From contig JAAELQ010000239.1 of assembly GCA_024226515.1 (NCBI GenBank), positions 62,001 through 126,000 on the forward strand: 64,000 nt of DNA. Direction: 5' to 3'. Under the pieces are notes generated by a model that had not been told where the DNA came from, did no database searches, and was given only the letters and a program-made list of their open reading frames with translations. This DNA is from a bacterium. Lineage in GTDB: Bacteria; Acidobacteriota; Polarisedimenticolia; Polarisedimenticolales; Polarisedimenticolaceae. The translations under genes and the position numbers were made by a program. Position 1 is the first letter of the stretch. The number at the start of each line of letters is the position of its first letter. Below are positions 52,408 to 59,456 of the stretch, piece by piece.

Positions 52408-52992
52408 TCAGCGGCTTCGCAGGTCCATCAGGACCTGCTTGATCACCGCCTTCAGCGTGTCGAAGACTCCGTCGCCGGTCGTGGCCACCGCCTCGAAGAC
52501 CGGCTCTTGCTGGACCCGCAGCGCCTTCTCGAGCTCGGCGAGCGGCATCGCGGAGGGCAGGTCGCGCTTGTTGAACTGCAGCGCGTAGGGCGTCTTGCCC
52601 AGCTCGTAACCGTTCTGTCTGAGGTTTTCCTTGAGGTTCTCGATCGACTCGATGTTAGCGTCGAAGCGCGCCTCCTGCGAGTCGGCGACGAAGATCACGC
52701 CGTCCACGCCCTTGAGGATCAGCTTGCGCGACGCGTCGTAAAACACCTGGCCCGGGACGGTGTACAGGTGGAACCGCGTCTTGAAGCCGCGGATCGTTCC
52801 CAGCTCGATCGGTAGGAAGTCGAAGAACAGCGTGCGGTCGGTCTCGGTCGCCAGCGAGATCAGCTTGCCCTTGGACTCGATCTTGGTCCGGTCGTGCAGC
52901 CACTGGATGTTCGTGGTCTTCCCACACAGCCCGGGACCGTAGTACACGATTTTGCAGTTGATCTCGCGCGCCGCGTAGTTGATGAAAGACAT
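52408..52992 (-). CDS. mglA: MglA-like small Ras-family GTPase
   Basis: 194 residues. Opens MSFINYAAREINCKIVYYGPGLCGKTTN with the P-loop GPGLCGKTT; switch region LATETDRTLFFDFLPIELGTIRGFKTRFHLYTVPGQVFY with TVPGQ replacing the DTAGQ of eukaryotic Ras; FNKRDLP as the base-binding motif. In Myxococcus MglA sets the leading pole and motility direction; related roles in polarity or type IV pili are inferred. Its GAP MglB is directly upstream. Confidence 0.95.
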   Translation of the reverse strand: MSFINYAAREINCKIVYYGPGLCGKTTNIQWLHDRTKIESKGKLISLATETDRTLFFDFLPIELGTIRGFKTRFHLYTVPGQVFYDASRKLILKGVDGVIFVADSQEARFDANIESIENLKENLRQNGYELGKTPYALQFNKRDLPSAMPLAELEKALRVQQEPVFEAVATTGDGVFDTLKAVIKQVLMDLRSR

Positions 52993-53018
52993 AAGGTTTC
53001 AGCCCCGGAAGCCCGTAC

Positions 53019-53510
53019 TCATCCGAACAACGCTTCGACGTCCTCGGCCGTGATCTCCGGCAGGTCATCGTCCAACTCCAGCCCGGCGTTGCCGCTGGCG
53101 GCGCGCTCGACCAGAACGGTCAGCGCCGCGGCCAGCTCGTCCGTGTTCTGCGACACGCGCAGCCGGACCAGACCGAGGGAGGAGCGCTCGTCGAAGTTCA
53201 CGAGCACGATGAACCGTTCCGCGACCAGGCTGATATGTAAGTTGTCGTTGCGCCCCTCGTGAAAGAGACTGGTGAATTCCGTCTCGCCGATCAGGGTCGC
53301 CAGGCTCTCGGTGGCCGCGACACTGCCGGCCGCAAGCGAGGCCATCGCCGTCGGATCGACTTCGTCGAGCTGCCCCACCGCGGACAACTGCTGGCCGTTC
53401 TTGTCGACCAGAAAGACGAATTTGGCGTTCGATTCCTCGCAGAGCTTGCCGAGCAAGGTGTTGAACCTCGCAAAGTCCTCTTCGAGAATGACCATACTGC
53501 CGGCGGCCAT
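53019..53510 (-). CDS. mglB: MglB, roadblock/LC7 domain GAP for MglA
   Basis: 163 residues from ATG at 53510. A roadblock/LC7 domain fills most of the protein (LCEESNAKFVFLVDKNGQQLSAVGQLDEVDPTAMASLAAGSVAATESLATLIGE...LVAERFIVLVNFDE) with a C-terminal acidic tail. MglB dimers stimulate GTP hydrolysis by MglA. It sits between recR and mglA in the dnaX-ebfC-recR-mglB-mglA run, an order I know from Deltaproteobacteria-type and Acidobacteria-type genomes. Confidence 0.93.
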   Translation of the reverse strand: MAAGSMVILEEDFARFNTLLGKLCEESNAKFVFLVDKNGQQLSAVGQLDEVDPTAMASLAAGSVAATESLATLIGETEFTSLFHEGRNDNLHISLVAERFIVLVNFDERSSLGLVRLRVSQNTDELAAALTVLVERAASGNAGLELDDDLPEITAEDVEALFG

Positions 53511-53610
53511 GGAACCCCCATGCGGTCGCGGAAGGGCCGCGACCTTCCAAATGTATAGCCGTGGCCGCCGTAGAAGCAAGTCCGCGACGAAGGTCCCAAA
53601 TGGCCGGTTC

Positions 53611-54210
53611 TCAGTACTGTCGGCGTCCTTCGAGGGCTCGCCTGAGGGTCAGTTCGTCGGTGAACTCGAGGTCCCCGCCGGCGGGCAGACCCTGCGCCAG
53701 CCGCGTCACGCGCAGCCCGAGCGGTTTGAGCAGCCGGGAGAGGTAGACGGCGGTGGCCTCTCCTTCGACGTTGGGATTGGTCGCCAGGATCACTTCCGCG
53801 AATTCCGCTTCGCCGAGACGCTGCATCAGCGGCCGGATATTGAGCTGATCGGGCCCCACGTCACCCAGTGGCGAGAGGGCACCGCCCAGGACGTGGTACA
53901 GCCCGCGGAACGCGCTCGTGGCCTCGACCGACAGCAGGTCGGTCGGCTCCTCGACCACGCACAGTGAGGTGCGGTCCCGCTTCGGATCGGTGCACACGGG
54001 GCACAGATCCTCCTCGGCGAGGTTGAAGCAGTCGCGGCAGAAGCGGATCTTCTGTCTCAGTTCCTCGATCGATCGCGCCAGAGCGTTGGCGTCCTCGATC
54101 GGCGCCTTCAGTAGATGAAATGCCAGGCGCTGCGCCGTCTTCCTGCCGATGCTGGGCAGCTTGGACAGCTCGTTGATGACGCGCTCGAGCGGCGCGGCGG
54201 GACTCTTCAA
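53611..54210 (-). CDS. recR: Recombination mediator RecR
   Basis: 199 residues from a TTG, which with the ebfC stop makes a TTGA overlap. Helix-hairpin-helix ELSKLPSIGRKTAQRLAFHLL, a zinc finger (CRDCFNLAEEDLCPVC) and a Toprim domain (SLCVVEEPTDLLSVEAT...GALSPLGDVGPDQL...EVILATNPNVEGEATAVYL). Works with RecO/RecF to load RecA on gaps. Length is normal. Confidence 0.96.
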   Translation of the reverse strand: MKSPAAPLERVINELSKLPSIGRKTAQRLAFHLLKAPIEDANALARSIEELRQKIRFCRDCFNLAEEDLCPVCTDPKRDRTSLCVVEEPTDLLSVEATSAFRGLYHVLGGALSPLGDVGPDQLNIRPLMQRLGEAEFAEVILATNPNVEGEATAVYLSRLLKPLGLRVTRLAQGLPAGGDLEFTDELTLRRALEGRRQY

Positions 54211-54506
54211 GTCAGTCCGGGGATGTTCATTCCGCCGGTCATGTCCTGGGTCAGACGCTGCATCTCGCCATCGACCTTGCGGCCGGCCTCGTTGACGGCG
54301 GCGATCACGAGATCCTCGAGCAGCTCGGTGTCGTCCGGGTCGATCGCATCGGCCGCGATCTTCAACGCCAGCAGCTCTTTCTTGCCGTTCATCCGCGCGT
54401 TGACCATTCCACCGCCCGACGACGCCTCGACCTCGAGGGCGTCCATCTCGGCCTGCATCTTGCCCTGCATCTTCTGCAGGTCCTTCATCATCTTGCCGAT
54501 GTTCAT
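54207..54506 (-). CDS. ebfC: YbaB/EbfC nucleoid-associated protein
   Basis: 99 residues: MNIGKMMKDLQKMQGKMQAEMDALEVEASSGGGMVNARMNG is the classical YbaB start. It binds DNA as a dimer with tweezers-like helices. Its ATG overlaps the dnaX stop (ATGA), and its stop overlaps recR. Confidence 0.96.
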   Translation of the reverse strand: MNIGKMMKDLQKMQGKMQAEMDALEVEASSGGGMVNARMNGKKELLALKIAADAIDPDDTELLEDLVIAAVNEAGRKVDGEMQRLTQDMTGGMNIPGLT

Positions 54507-56263
54507 CTCGGTTCCTCCATCGGGCCGGGATCCGGCGCCGGTTCCGGCGCGGTGCGGCTTGGCTCCAGTGGGCGAATGTCGACCACCTGGGCCCCGAACT
54601 CGTGTAACAGTTTTCTGACCGCCGGCTCGTTGCGGGCGTCCTCGAGCAGGGCGCCGCGACGCTTGGGCGGGGGCTTCGGTGAATCTCTACGTGCGTCGGA
54701 TGCGCCGGTTTCCGCTCCGGCGGACTCCGCGGGCGCGTCGTGGTTGTCCACACGCACCTTGACCTGGCGGCCGACGAGTTGCATCGCATGCTTGCGGACC
54801 ACGGCCAGGTTCTCGTCGCGCTGAAGAGGTTTGGCGAGCGTCTCGTTGCCCGCGAAGGCGACGACCACGTCGTCTCCCGTCAGCCGAATCGACGTCGCTT
54901 GCTCGAGCAAGGCGCCGAGCATCGGCTTGGCCTCGAGGATCGACGAGACGAGATCCCCGCCGAATCCGCCCATCGAGACCGGCGGCGGGGCCGGTTCGGC
55001 CTCGGGTGGCGGGGCGGGAGCCGCGGCCGCGGGAGGCGCCGGCGCCGCCGGAGGGGCGGTCCTAGCGCCGGCCGCGGGGGCCGGCCGTGCTACCGCCGCG
55101 GGATTTTTTTTTTCCGCGGCGGGCGCGGGCAGGGGCGCTCCGGACAGCCGGCTGAGCACCTCTTCGATCGGTTTGACCGCGCCCAGGTCCGCCAGCCGGA
55201 TCAGCGCGGACTCGAACATGTAGCGCGGCTGGCCGGACATCTTCAGCGGGCCCTCGAGGTCGCTCAGCACCTGGAACGTGCGCGTCAGGTCCTCACGCGA
55301 CAGGCCCTCGGCCGCGGCAACCAGCGCCTGCGCCTCCTCGGGAGAGCGACTGACGAGGTCTCCCGCGTCCTTGACCGCGCCCAGCAGCATCAGGTCGCGC
55401 ACGGCCCCGATCACCTCGGTCCAGAAGTGCATCAGGTCGTGACCCTCGGCGACCAGGCCGTCCAACACGCGCAGCATCGTGCCGGCGTCCCGCGCCGTCA
55501 GGCCGCGGAGCAGCTCGGACAGGACCTCGATGCGCACGCCGCCCAGGATGCGCAGGACGTCGTCGTCCTCGACCTTGTTGCCGCAGAAGGCCAGCACTCG
55601 CTCGAGCACCGATAGCGAATCGCGCACCGAGCCCTGGCCTGCACGGGCCACGCGGTCGAGCGCGTAGTCGGTGATCTCGATCTTCTCGGTGTCGGCGATG
55701 CGGCGCAGGTGCTCGACCAGCTCGCCCGAGGCCACGCGACGGAACTCGAAGACCTGGCAGCGCGACTGGATCGTGGGCAGGATCTTCTGCACCTCGGTCG
55801 TGGCCAGGATGAACAGCACGTTCGGCGGCGGCTCTTCGAGCGTCTTGAGCAACGCGTTGAACGAGGCCTTGGACAGCATGTGGGCCTCGTCGATGATCAG
55901 CACCTTGAACCGGTCGCGGACCGGAGCGTAGTTGACCATCTCGAGCAGCTCGCGCGTCTGCTCGACCTTGGTCCGCGAGGCGGCGTCGATCTCGAGCACG
56001 TCCATCGATCGACTCTGCGCCACCTCCTCACACGAGGCGCACGAGTCGCACGGAGCCTTGGTCGGGCCGCTCTCGCAGTTGAGGCACTTGGCCAGGATGC
56101 GGGCGACCGTCGTCTTCCCGGTGCCGCGCAGGCCGGCGAAGATGTAGGCGTGGGCCAGGCGGTCTTCTGCGATCGCGTTGGCGAGAGTGCGCGTGACGTG
56201 GCGCTGACCGACGAGTTCGTCGAAGTTCCTCGGTCGCCACTTTCGAGCCAGGACCTGGTACAT
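54503..56263 (-). CDS. dnaX: DNA polymerase III tau/gamma subunit
   Basis: 586 residues. Clamp-loader AAA+ domain: Walker A GLRGTGKTT (K50), zinc module C60/C63/C72/C75/C78, Walker B IIDEAH (125-128), sensor SRC region; domain III ends near 365. An Ala/Pro-rich linker (370-435) contains an A10 run (codons 384-387), then the tau-specific DnaE/DnaB-binding part. Either +1 or -1 slippage on the A10 meets a stop within about 14 codons, giving a gamma-like protein of about 390-400 residues. Starts right after SRP RNA. Confidence 0.96.
   Translation of the reverse strand: MYQVLARKWRPRNFDELVGQRHVTRTLANAIAEDRLAHAYIFAGLRGTGKTTVARILAKCLNCESGPTKAPCDSCASCEEVAQSRSMDVLEIDAASRTKVEQTRELLEMVNYAPVRDRFKVLIIDEAHMLSKASFNALLKTLEEPPPNVLFILATTEVQKILPTIQSRCQVFEFRRVASGELVEHLRRIADTEKIEITDYALDRVARAGQGSVRDSLSVLERVLAFCGNKVEDDDVLRILGGVRIEVLSELLRGLTARDAGTMLRVLDGLVAEGHDLMHFWTEVIGAVRDLMLLGAVKDAGDLVSRSPEEAQALVAAAEGLSREDLTRTFQVLSDLEGPLKMSGQPRYMFESALIRLADLGAVKPIEEVLSRLSGAPLPAPAAEKKNPAAVARPAPAAGARTAPPAAPAPPAAAAPAPPPEAEPAPPPVSMGGFGGDLVSSILEAKPMLGALLEQATSIRLTGDDVVVAFAGNETLAKPLQRDENLAVVRKHAMQLVGRQVKVRVDNHDAPAESAGAETGASDARRDSPKPPPKRRGALLEDARNEPAVRKLLHEFGAQVVDIRPLEPSRTAPEPAPDPGPMEEPR
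55093..55122 (-). promoter_or_regulatory. dnaX A10 slippage element within a hairpin
   Basis: On the coding strand ten A residues (55113-55104) are flanked by CCGCCGCGG and CCGCGGCGG, which can pair. With one extra A the frame stops at TAG after 13 more codons; with one A less it stops four codons later. This is the layout of a programmed transcriptional slippage or frameshift site. Confidence 0.7.
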
Positions 56264-56288
56264 CAGGCCTCGCCTCCCGGGATGTTGA

Positions 56289-56393
56289 AGGGGCCCAAGT
56301 GAACCTGCGGCACCTGTAATGGTTCGCTTACCGTTGCTCCCTTCCGGGCCTGGCGGGGTTCACGAGATCACAGTGCACAGGGCTTGGGCCCCA
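56289..56393 (-). ncRNA. ffs: Signal recognition particle RNA (4.5S-type)
   Basis: About 105 bases. The conserved domain IV core CCAGGCCCGGAAGGGAGCAA is present, and the ends pair through GGGGCCCAAG and CTTGGGCCCC. The short form lacks the Alu domain of Bacillus-type SRP RNA. It binds Ffh for co-translational targeting. Its 5' end is about two bases after the CCA of the tRNA-Ser(GGA). Confidence 0.9.
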
Positions 56394-56395
56394 CA

Positions 56396-56483
56396 TGGCG
56401 GAGAGAGTGGGATTCGAACCCACGGTACGTTGCCGCACACACGCTTTCCAAGCGTGCACCTTAAGCCACTCGGTCATCTCTCC
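56396..56483 (-). tRNA. tRNA-Ser (GGA)
   Basis: 88 bases with encoded CCA. Acceptor stem GGAGAGA/TCTCTCC, anticodon loop TTGGAAA between CACGC and GCGTG, long variable arm and T-loop GGTTCGAATCC. Reads UCC and UCU. Confidence 0.95.
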
Positions 56484-56495
56484 TTAGGAGAAAGT

Positions 56496-56588
56496 TGGCG
56501 GAGAGGGTGGGATTCGAACCCACGTGCCTCCTCACGAAGGCTAAGCGCTTTCGAGGCGCCCCCGTTATGACCACTTCGGTACCTCTCC
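56496..56588 (-). tRNA. tRNA-Ser (CGA)
   Basis: 93 bases with encoded CCA. Acceptor GGAGAGG/CCTCTCC, anticodon loop CTCGAAA, long type II variable arm and T-loop GGTTCGAATCC. Reads UCG. Confidence 0.93.
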
Positions 56589-56591
56589 GTT

Positions 56592-57098
56592 TCATGTTCC
56601 GACCGCCACCGCGGCCGTTGCGGAGTCGCGTCGCTCGCGGAAGAACCCGGCCAGCAGGCCCGATGCTTCCCTCTCGCGAATCCCTCCGATAACCTCGAAT
56701 TCGTGATTCAACCCGACTCCGGCGGGCGTCAGCGCGTCGATGCGCGACGTCGTGCCGACCTTGGGATCCCTAGCACCGTACACCAGCCGCCCGATCCGCG
56801 CGTGGATCGCCGCGCCGAAGCACATCAGGCACGGCTCTACCGTGGCGTACAGCGTGGCCCCGGTCAGCCGGTAGTTGCCGGCCCGCTCGGCCGCGTCGCG
56901 CAGCGCGACGATCTCGGCGTGCGCCGTGGGGTCGTTGCTGCCGATCGGGGAGTTGGCCCCGCTGCCGACGATCGTCCCGTCCAGCACCACGACCGCGCCC
57001 ACGGGGACCTCCCCGGCCTTGCCCGCCTCGCGGGCCAGTTCGAGGGCGTGGCCCATGAGCTCGTGATCGAGCGTTTCGGTCTGTGTTCGGCAACCCAT
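56592..57098 (-). CDS. tadA: tRNA adenosine-34 deaminase
   Basis: 168 residues from ATG at 57098 (a TTG at 57116 is also in frame). Cytidine/adenosine deaminase zinc motifs: TAHAEIVALRDA with catalytic Glu, and PCLMCFGA. TadA converts A34 to inosine in tRNA-Arg(ACG), whose gene lies 22 bases upstream in the same direction. Synteny tadA, tRNA-Ser, SRP RNA, dnaX, ebfC, recR is old and recalls Bacillus. Confidence 0.93.
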   Translation of the reverse strand: MGCRTQTETLDHELMGHALELAREAGKAGEVPVGAVVVLDGTIVGSGANSPIGSNDPTAHAEIVALRDAAERAGNYRLTGATLYATVEPCLMCFGAAIHARIGRLVYGARDPKVGTTSRIDALTPAGVGLNHEFEVIGGIREREASGLLAGFFRERRDSATAAVAVGT

Positions 57099-57119
57099 GC
57101 GGTCTCGTTGCGGCAAAAA

Positions 57120-57196
57120 TGGTCGGACCGGAGGGATTCGAACCCCCGACCTACTGGTTCGTAGCCAGTTGCTCTATCCAGCTGAGCTACGGTCCG
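57120..57196 (-). tRNA. tRNA-Arg (ACG)
   Basis: 77 bases with encoded CCA. Acceptor CGGACCG/CGGTCCG, D-arm GCTCAGCTGGATAGAGC, anticodon arm ACTGG-CTACGAA-CCAGT, T-loop GGTTCGAATCC. A34 is the TadA target. Confidence 0.95.
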
Positions 57197-57343
57197 TTTT
57201 TCGCTTGAAAACACCCGAAAACGAGCCATCTCGAAGCAACGCGGGAGTCTAGCATCGGCCCGCGCGGGGTGTCAACGAAACCCCCGCAAATGAAGCGTCG
57301 GAACGGGTTACGCAACCGCGACCGCGGAATCGTCATTCCGCGT

Positions 57344-57372
57344 TTGCCTGTGCTGATGCGTGACCCTATATT
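57344..57372 (+). promoter_or_regulatory. Promoter of the second HTH-receiver gene
   Basis: TTGCCT (57344-57349), 17-base spacer, TATATT (57367-57372), about 35 bases before the ATG; the leader carries the direct repeat CGGAAAACA twice. Confidence 0.55.
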
Positions 57373-57408
57373 TTCCCTCCCGAAAACACGGAAAACACGG
57401 AAACCTAC

Positions 57409-58056
57409 ATGAGCAGCGAAAACGAAAACGGCCGTCGGTTCTTTACCACCTCCGAGGTGGCCAACTACTGCGCAGTCACCAACGACGGGGTCCTCAAGTG
57501 GATCAAGTCGGGCAAGCTGCGCGCTTTCTCCACCCCCGGTGGGCACTACCGCGTAAGCGCGGAGGATTTTCGGACTTTTCTCGAGAAGTACGAGATGCCC
57601 ATCGACGAGTCGTTCTTCCGCGGCACCGCGCGCGAACGCTCGGTCCTCGTGGTGGACGACGAGCCCAACATCCGCGAGATCGTCCGCAGGCTGCTCAAGG
57701 AGCTCGACGGCGACCTACGCGTCGAAGAGGCGTGCGACGGTTACGAGGCCGGGATCAAGATCGGCAGCCTGCAGCCCGATCTCGTCATCATGGATGTGAT
57801 GATGCCCCGCGTCGACGGCATCTCGCTGTGCAAGTCGATCCGTGACAACCCCAAGACCCGCGGCGTCAAGGTGCTGGCCATCACGGCGTTTCCCGAGCAG
57901 GACAACGTCAAGAAGATGTACGACGCCGGCGCGGATCTGTGCCTGATCAAGCCCCTGCAGTTCGAGCACTTCCGGCTCGAGGTGATCCGTCTGCTGAACG
58001 AGGCCGAGACCGGCCAAGGGGGTGGCACGGGGGGGCTGAAGGCTAGGGGGGGCTGA
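57409..58056 (+). CDS. MerR/excisionase-like HTH fused to a C-terminal receiver domain (copy 2)
   Basis: 215 residues. Residues 10-60 form the winged helix (FFTTSEVANYCAVTNDGVLKWIKSGKLRAFSTPGGHYRVS), 77-200 the receiver with D83/D84, phospho-acceptor D129 and K181. It shares the plan and the TPGGHxR wing with the protein at 44430-45044, but is clearly diverged. The 3' end overlaps the PqqD-like gene on the other strand by 14 bases. Its place beside the exopolysaccharide locus suggests it may regulate it, but no binding site is known. Confidence 0.9.
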   Translation: MSSENENGRRFFTTSEVANYCAVTNDGVLKWIKSGKLRAFSTPGGHYRVSAEDFRTFLEKYEMPIDESFFRGTARERSVLVVDDEPNIREIVRRLLKELDGDLRVEEACDGYEAGIKIGSLQPDLVIMDVMMPRVDGISLCKSIRDNPKTRGVKVLAITAFPEQDNVKKMYDAGADLCLIKPLQFEHFRLEVIRLLNEAETGQGGGTGGLKARGG

Positions 58057-58309
58057 GCAGGCCCCGGTCGAGCAGTTCGCGGACCGTGTCCCGGCCATCC
58101 CGGCCGGCGGTCTCGGCGTCCAGTTCGTACATCTCCCCGAACTCACGGATCACGTCGTCCTCGCTGCGCGTTCCGTCGCACAGCAGGTAGATCGAACGCG
58201 CCGTGGCGTTCAGCACGAAATACTGCATTCCCTCGGCGTCGAAGAACAGGTACTCGTCACCGAGGTCGCGACCCTCGTAGCGGTCCGTGTGTTGCAGCTG
58301 TGCGTTCAT
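58043..58309 (-). CDS. PqqD-like peptide chaperone protein
   Basis: 88 residues from ATG at 58309 with GGAGG upstream. The PqqD fold (EYLFFDAEGMQYFVLNATARSIYLLCDGTRSEDDVIREFGEMYELDAETAGRDGRDTVRELLDRGLL) is clear. PqqD-like domains bind short peptides for maturases. Near exosortase loci a PqqD-like protein with an HprK-like kinase forms the so-called HPr-rel-A system; the neighbour upstream is such a kinase. Confidence 0.85.
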   Translation of the reverse strand: MNAQLQHTDRYEGRDLGDEYLFFDAEGMQYFVLNATARSIYLLCDGTRSEDDVIREFGEMYELDAETAGRDGRDTVRELLDRGLLSPP

Positions 58310-58334
58310 TCGGGCCTCCGCAGGATCCCTCAAT

Positions 58335-59456
58335 CTATTCGGCGCGGTCCGTCGCGGCAAGCCCGCTGAGGCTGCCGATGAGATTCACGGTGTCCTCATA
58401 GCGCCCGACCCGGACGCGCCAGCAGGACGCGTCGCGCAGCGCGGCGGCCAGATCCAGGAACAGGGCCGCGATGCTGGCGCCGTAGCGCTCGAACAGGCGG
58501 CCCCCGTCGCGGCGGTTCAGCAGCTCGCGGCCGAGCTGCTCGGCGGCCACGCGGCGCTTCACCGGCTCGGCTTCGGGCCTGGACGTGAAGTCCGGTCGCC
58601 GAGCCCAGTGTTTCTCGCAGTACACGACCTCATCGCGCACCAGGAGGCGCGACAGGGCCTCGGTGGGGCGGCGCGACGAGTCGACGGACAGGCGCCACCG
58701 AACGAGGCCGGCGAGCGATTGTTCGTCGACGGTCTCGACGCCGGCGACGGAATCGAACTCGCGCCGCAGCTCCTCCGCCGCCTCCGCTCGCACGCCGAGG
58801 TCGATCAACGTGGGTAGGGGCTCGGGCTCTCCGAGCGCCGGGCAGAGCAGGAAGACGTGGCGCAGTGGGCACGGATCGGCGCGCAAGGCGTCCGCGCCGA
58901 GGACGTCGGCGACATCGACCAGGGTCTTGTCGAACAGGCGCGCCGCGCCGGCTCGCCGGGAGGCCTCGGCGAACGCCGGGGGCACGGGGGCCGTGCCGTT
59001 CGGCAGCATGGCGACGCGTCGCGGATAGGGGCTGACCTCGCGCCGTTCGAGATCCAGCGGCGCGTAGTCGTCGCTGAGGAAGCCCAGGCCGCGCGTCGCG
59101 AGGCCGAGCGTCAGAGAACTCTTGCCGTGGCCCGACGGACCCGCCAGCAGCAGCGCACCCCCCGATCGATCCTCCAGCGCCGCGGCGTGCAGGATCGCGT
59201 GGGACGCGACGTTGTCCATCACCGAGGCGAGAAACTGTTGGTAGAGCTGCGAGGTGGCGTCGAGCCCCGCGATCAGAGGCAGCGTTCGCTCGCCGACGCG
59301 GATCGCGCCGCAGGACGGGTCGACCTCGATCCGTACCGCTCGCTCGAGCGCGTCGTGCGTGACGAAGCGTGCGTAGGCCGCCACGATCGGCTCGACGATC
59401 TCCCGCGGACCTCCGAGCTCGAGCTCGGCGTCGAGAACCCGGAACGAGGTCTTCAA
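58335..59456 (-). CDS. HprK-related kinase (HPr-rel-A type)
   Basis: 373 residues from a TTG that shares TTGA with the stop of the glycosyltransferase gene. N-terminal 90 residues unrecognised; then ALLLAGPSGHGKSSLTLGLATRGLGFLSDDYAPLD with a Walker A (106-114) and SDD, the core of HPr kinase/phosphorylase-like ATPases. The true HprK capsule motif and HPr are absent. It follows the glycosyltransferase and precedes the PqqD-like gene, in an exopolysaccharide locus. Substrate unknown. Confidence 0.82.
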   Translation of the reverse strand: MKTSFRVLDAELELGGPREIVEPIVAAYARFVTHDALERAVRIEVDPSCGAIRVGERTLPLIAGLDATSQLYQQFLASVMDNVASHAILHAAALEDRSGGALLLAGPSGHGKSSLTLGLATRGLGFLSDDYAPLDLERREVSPYPRRVAMLPNGTAPVPPAFAEASRRAGAARLFDKTLVDVADVLGADALRADPCPLRHVFLLCPALGEPEPLPTLIDLGVRAEAAEELRREFDSVAGVETVDEQSLAGLVRWRLSVDSSRRPTEALSRLLVRDEVVYCEKHWARRPDFTSRPEAEPVKRRVAAEQLGRELLNRRDGGRLFERYGASIAALFLDLAAALRDASCWRVRVGRYEDTVNLIGSLSGLAATDRAE

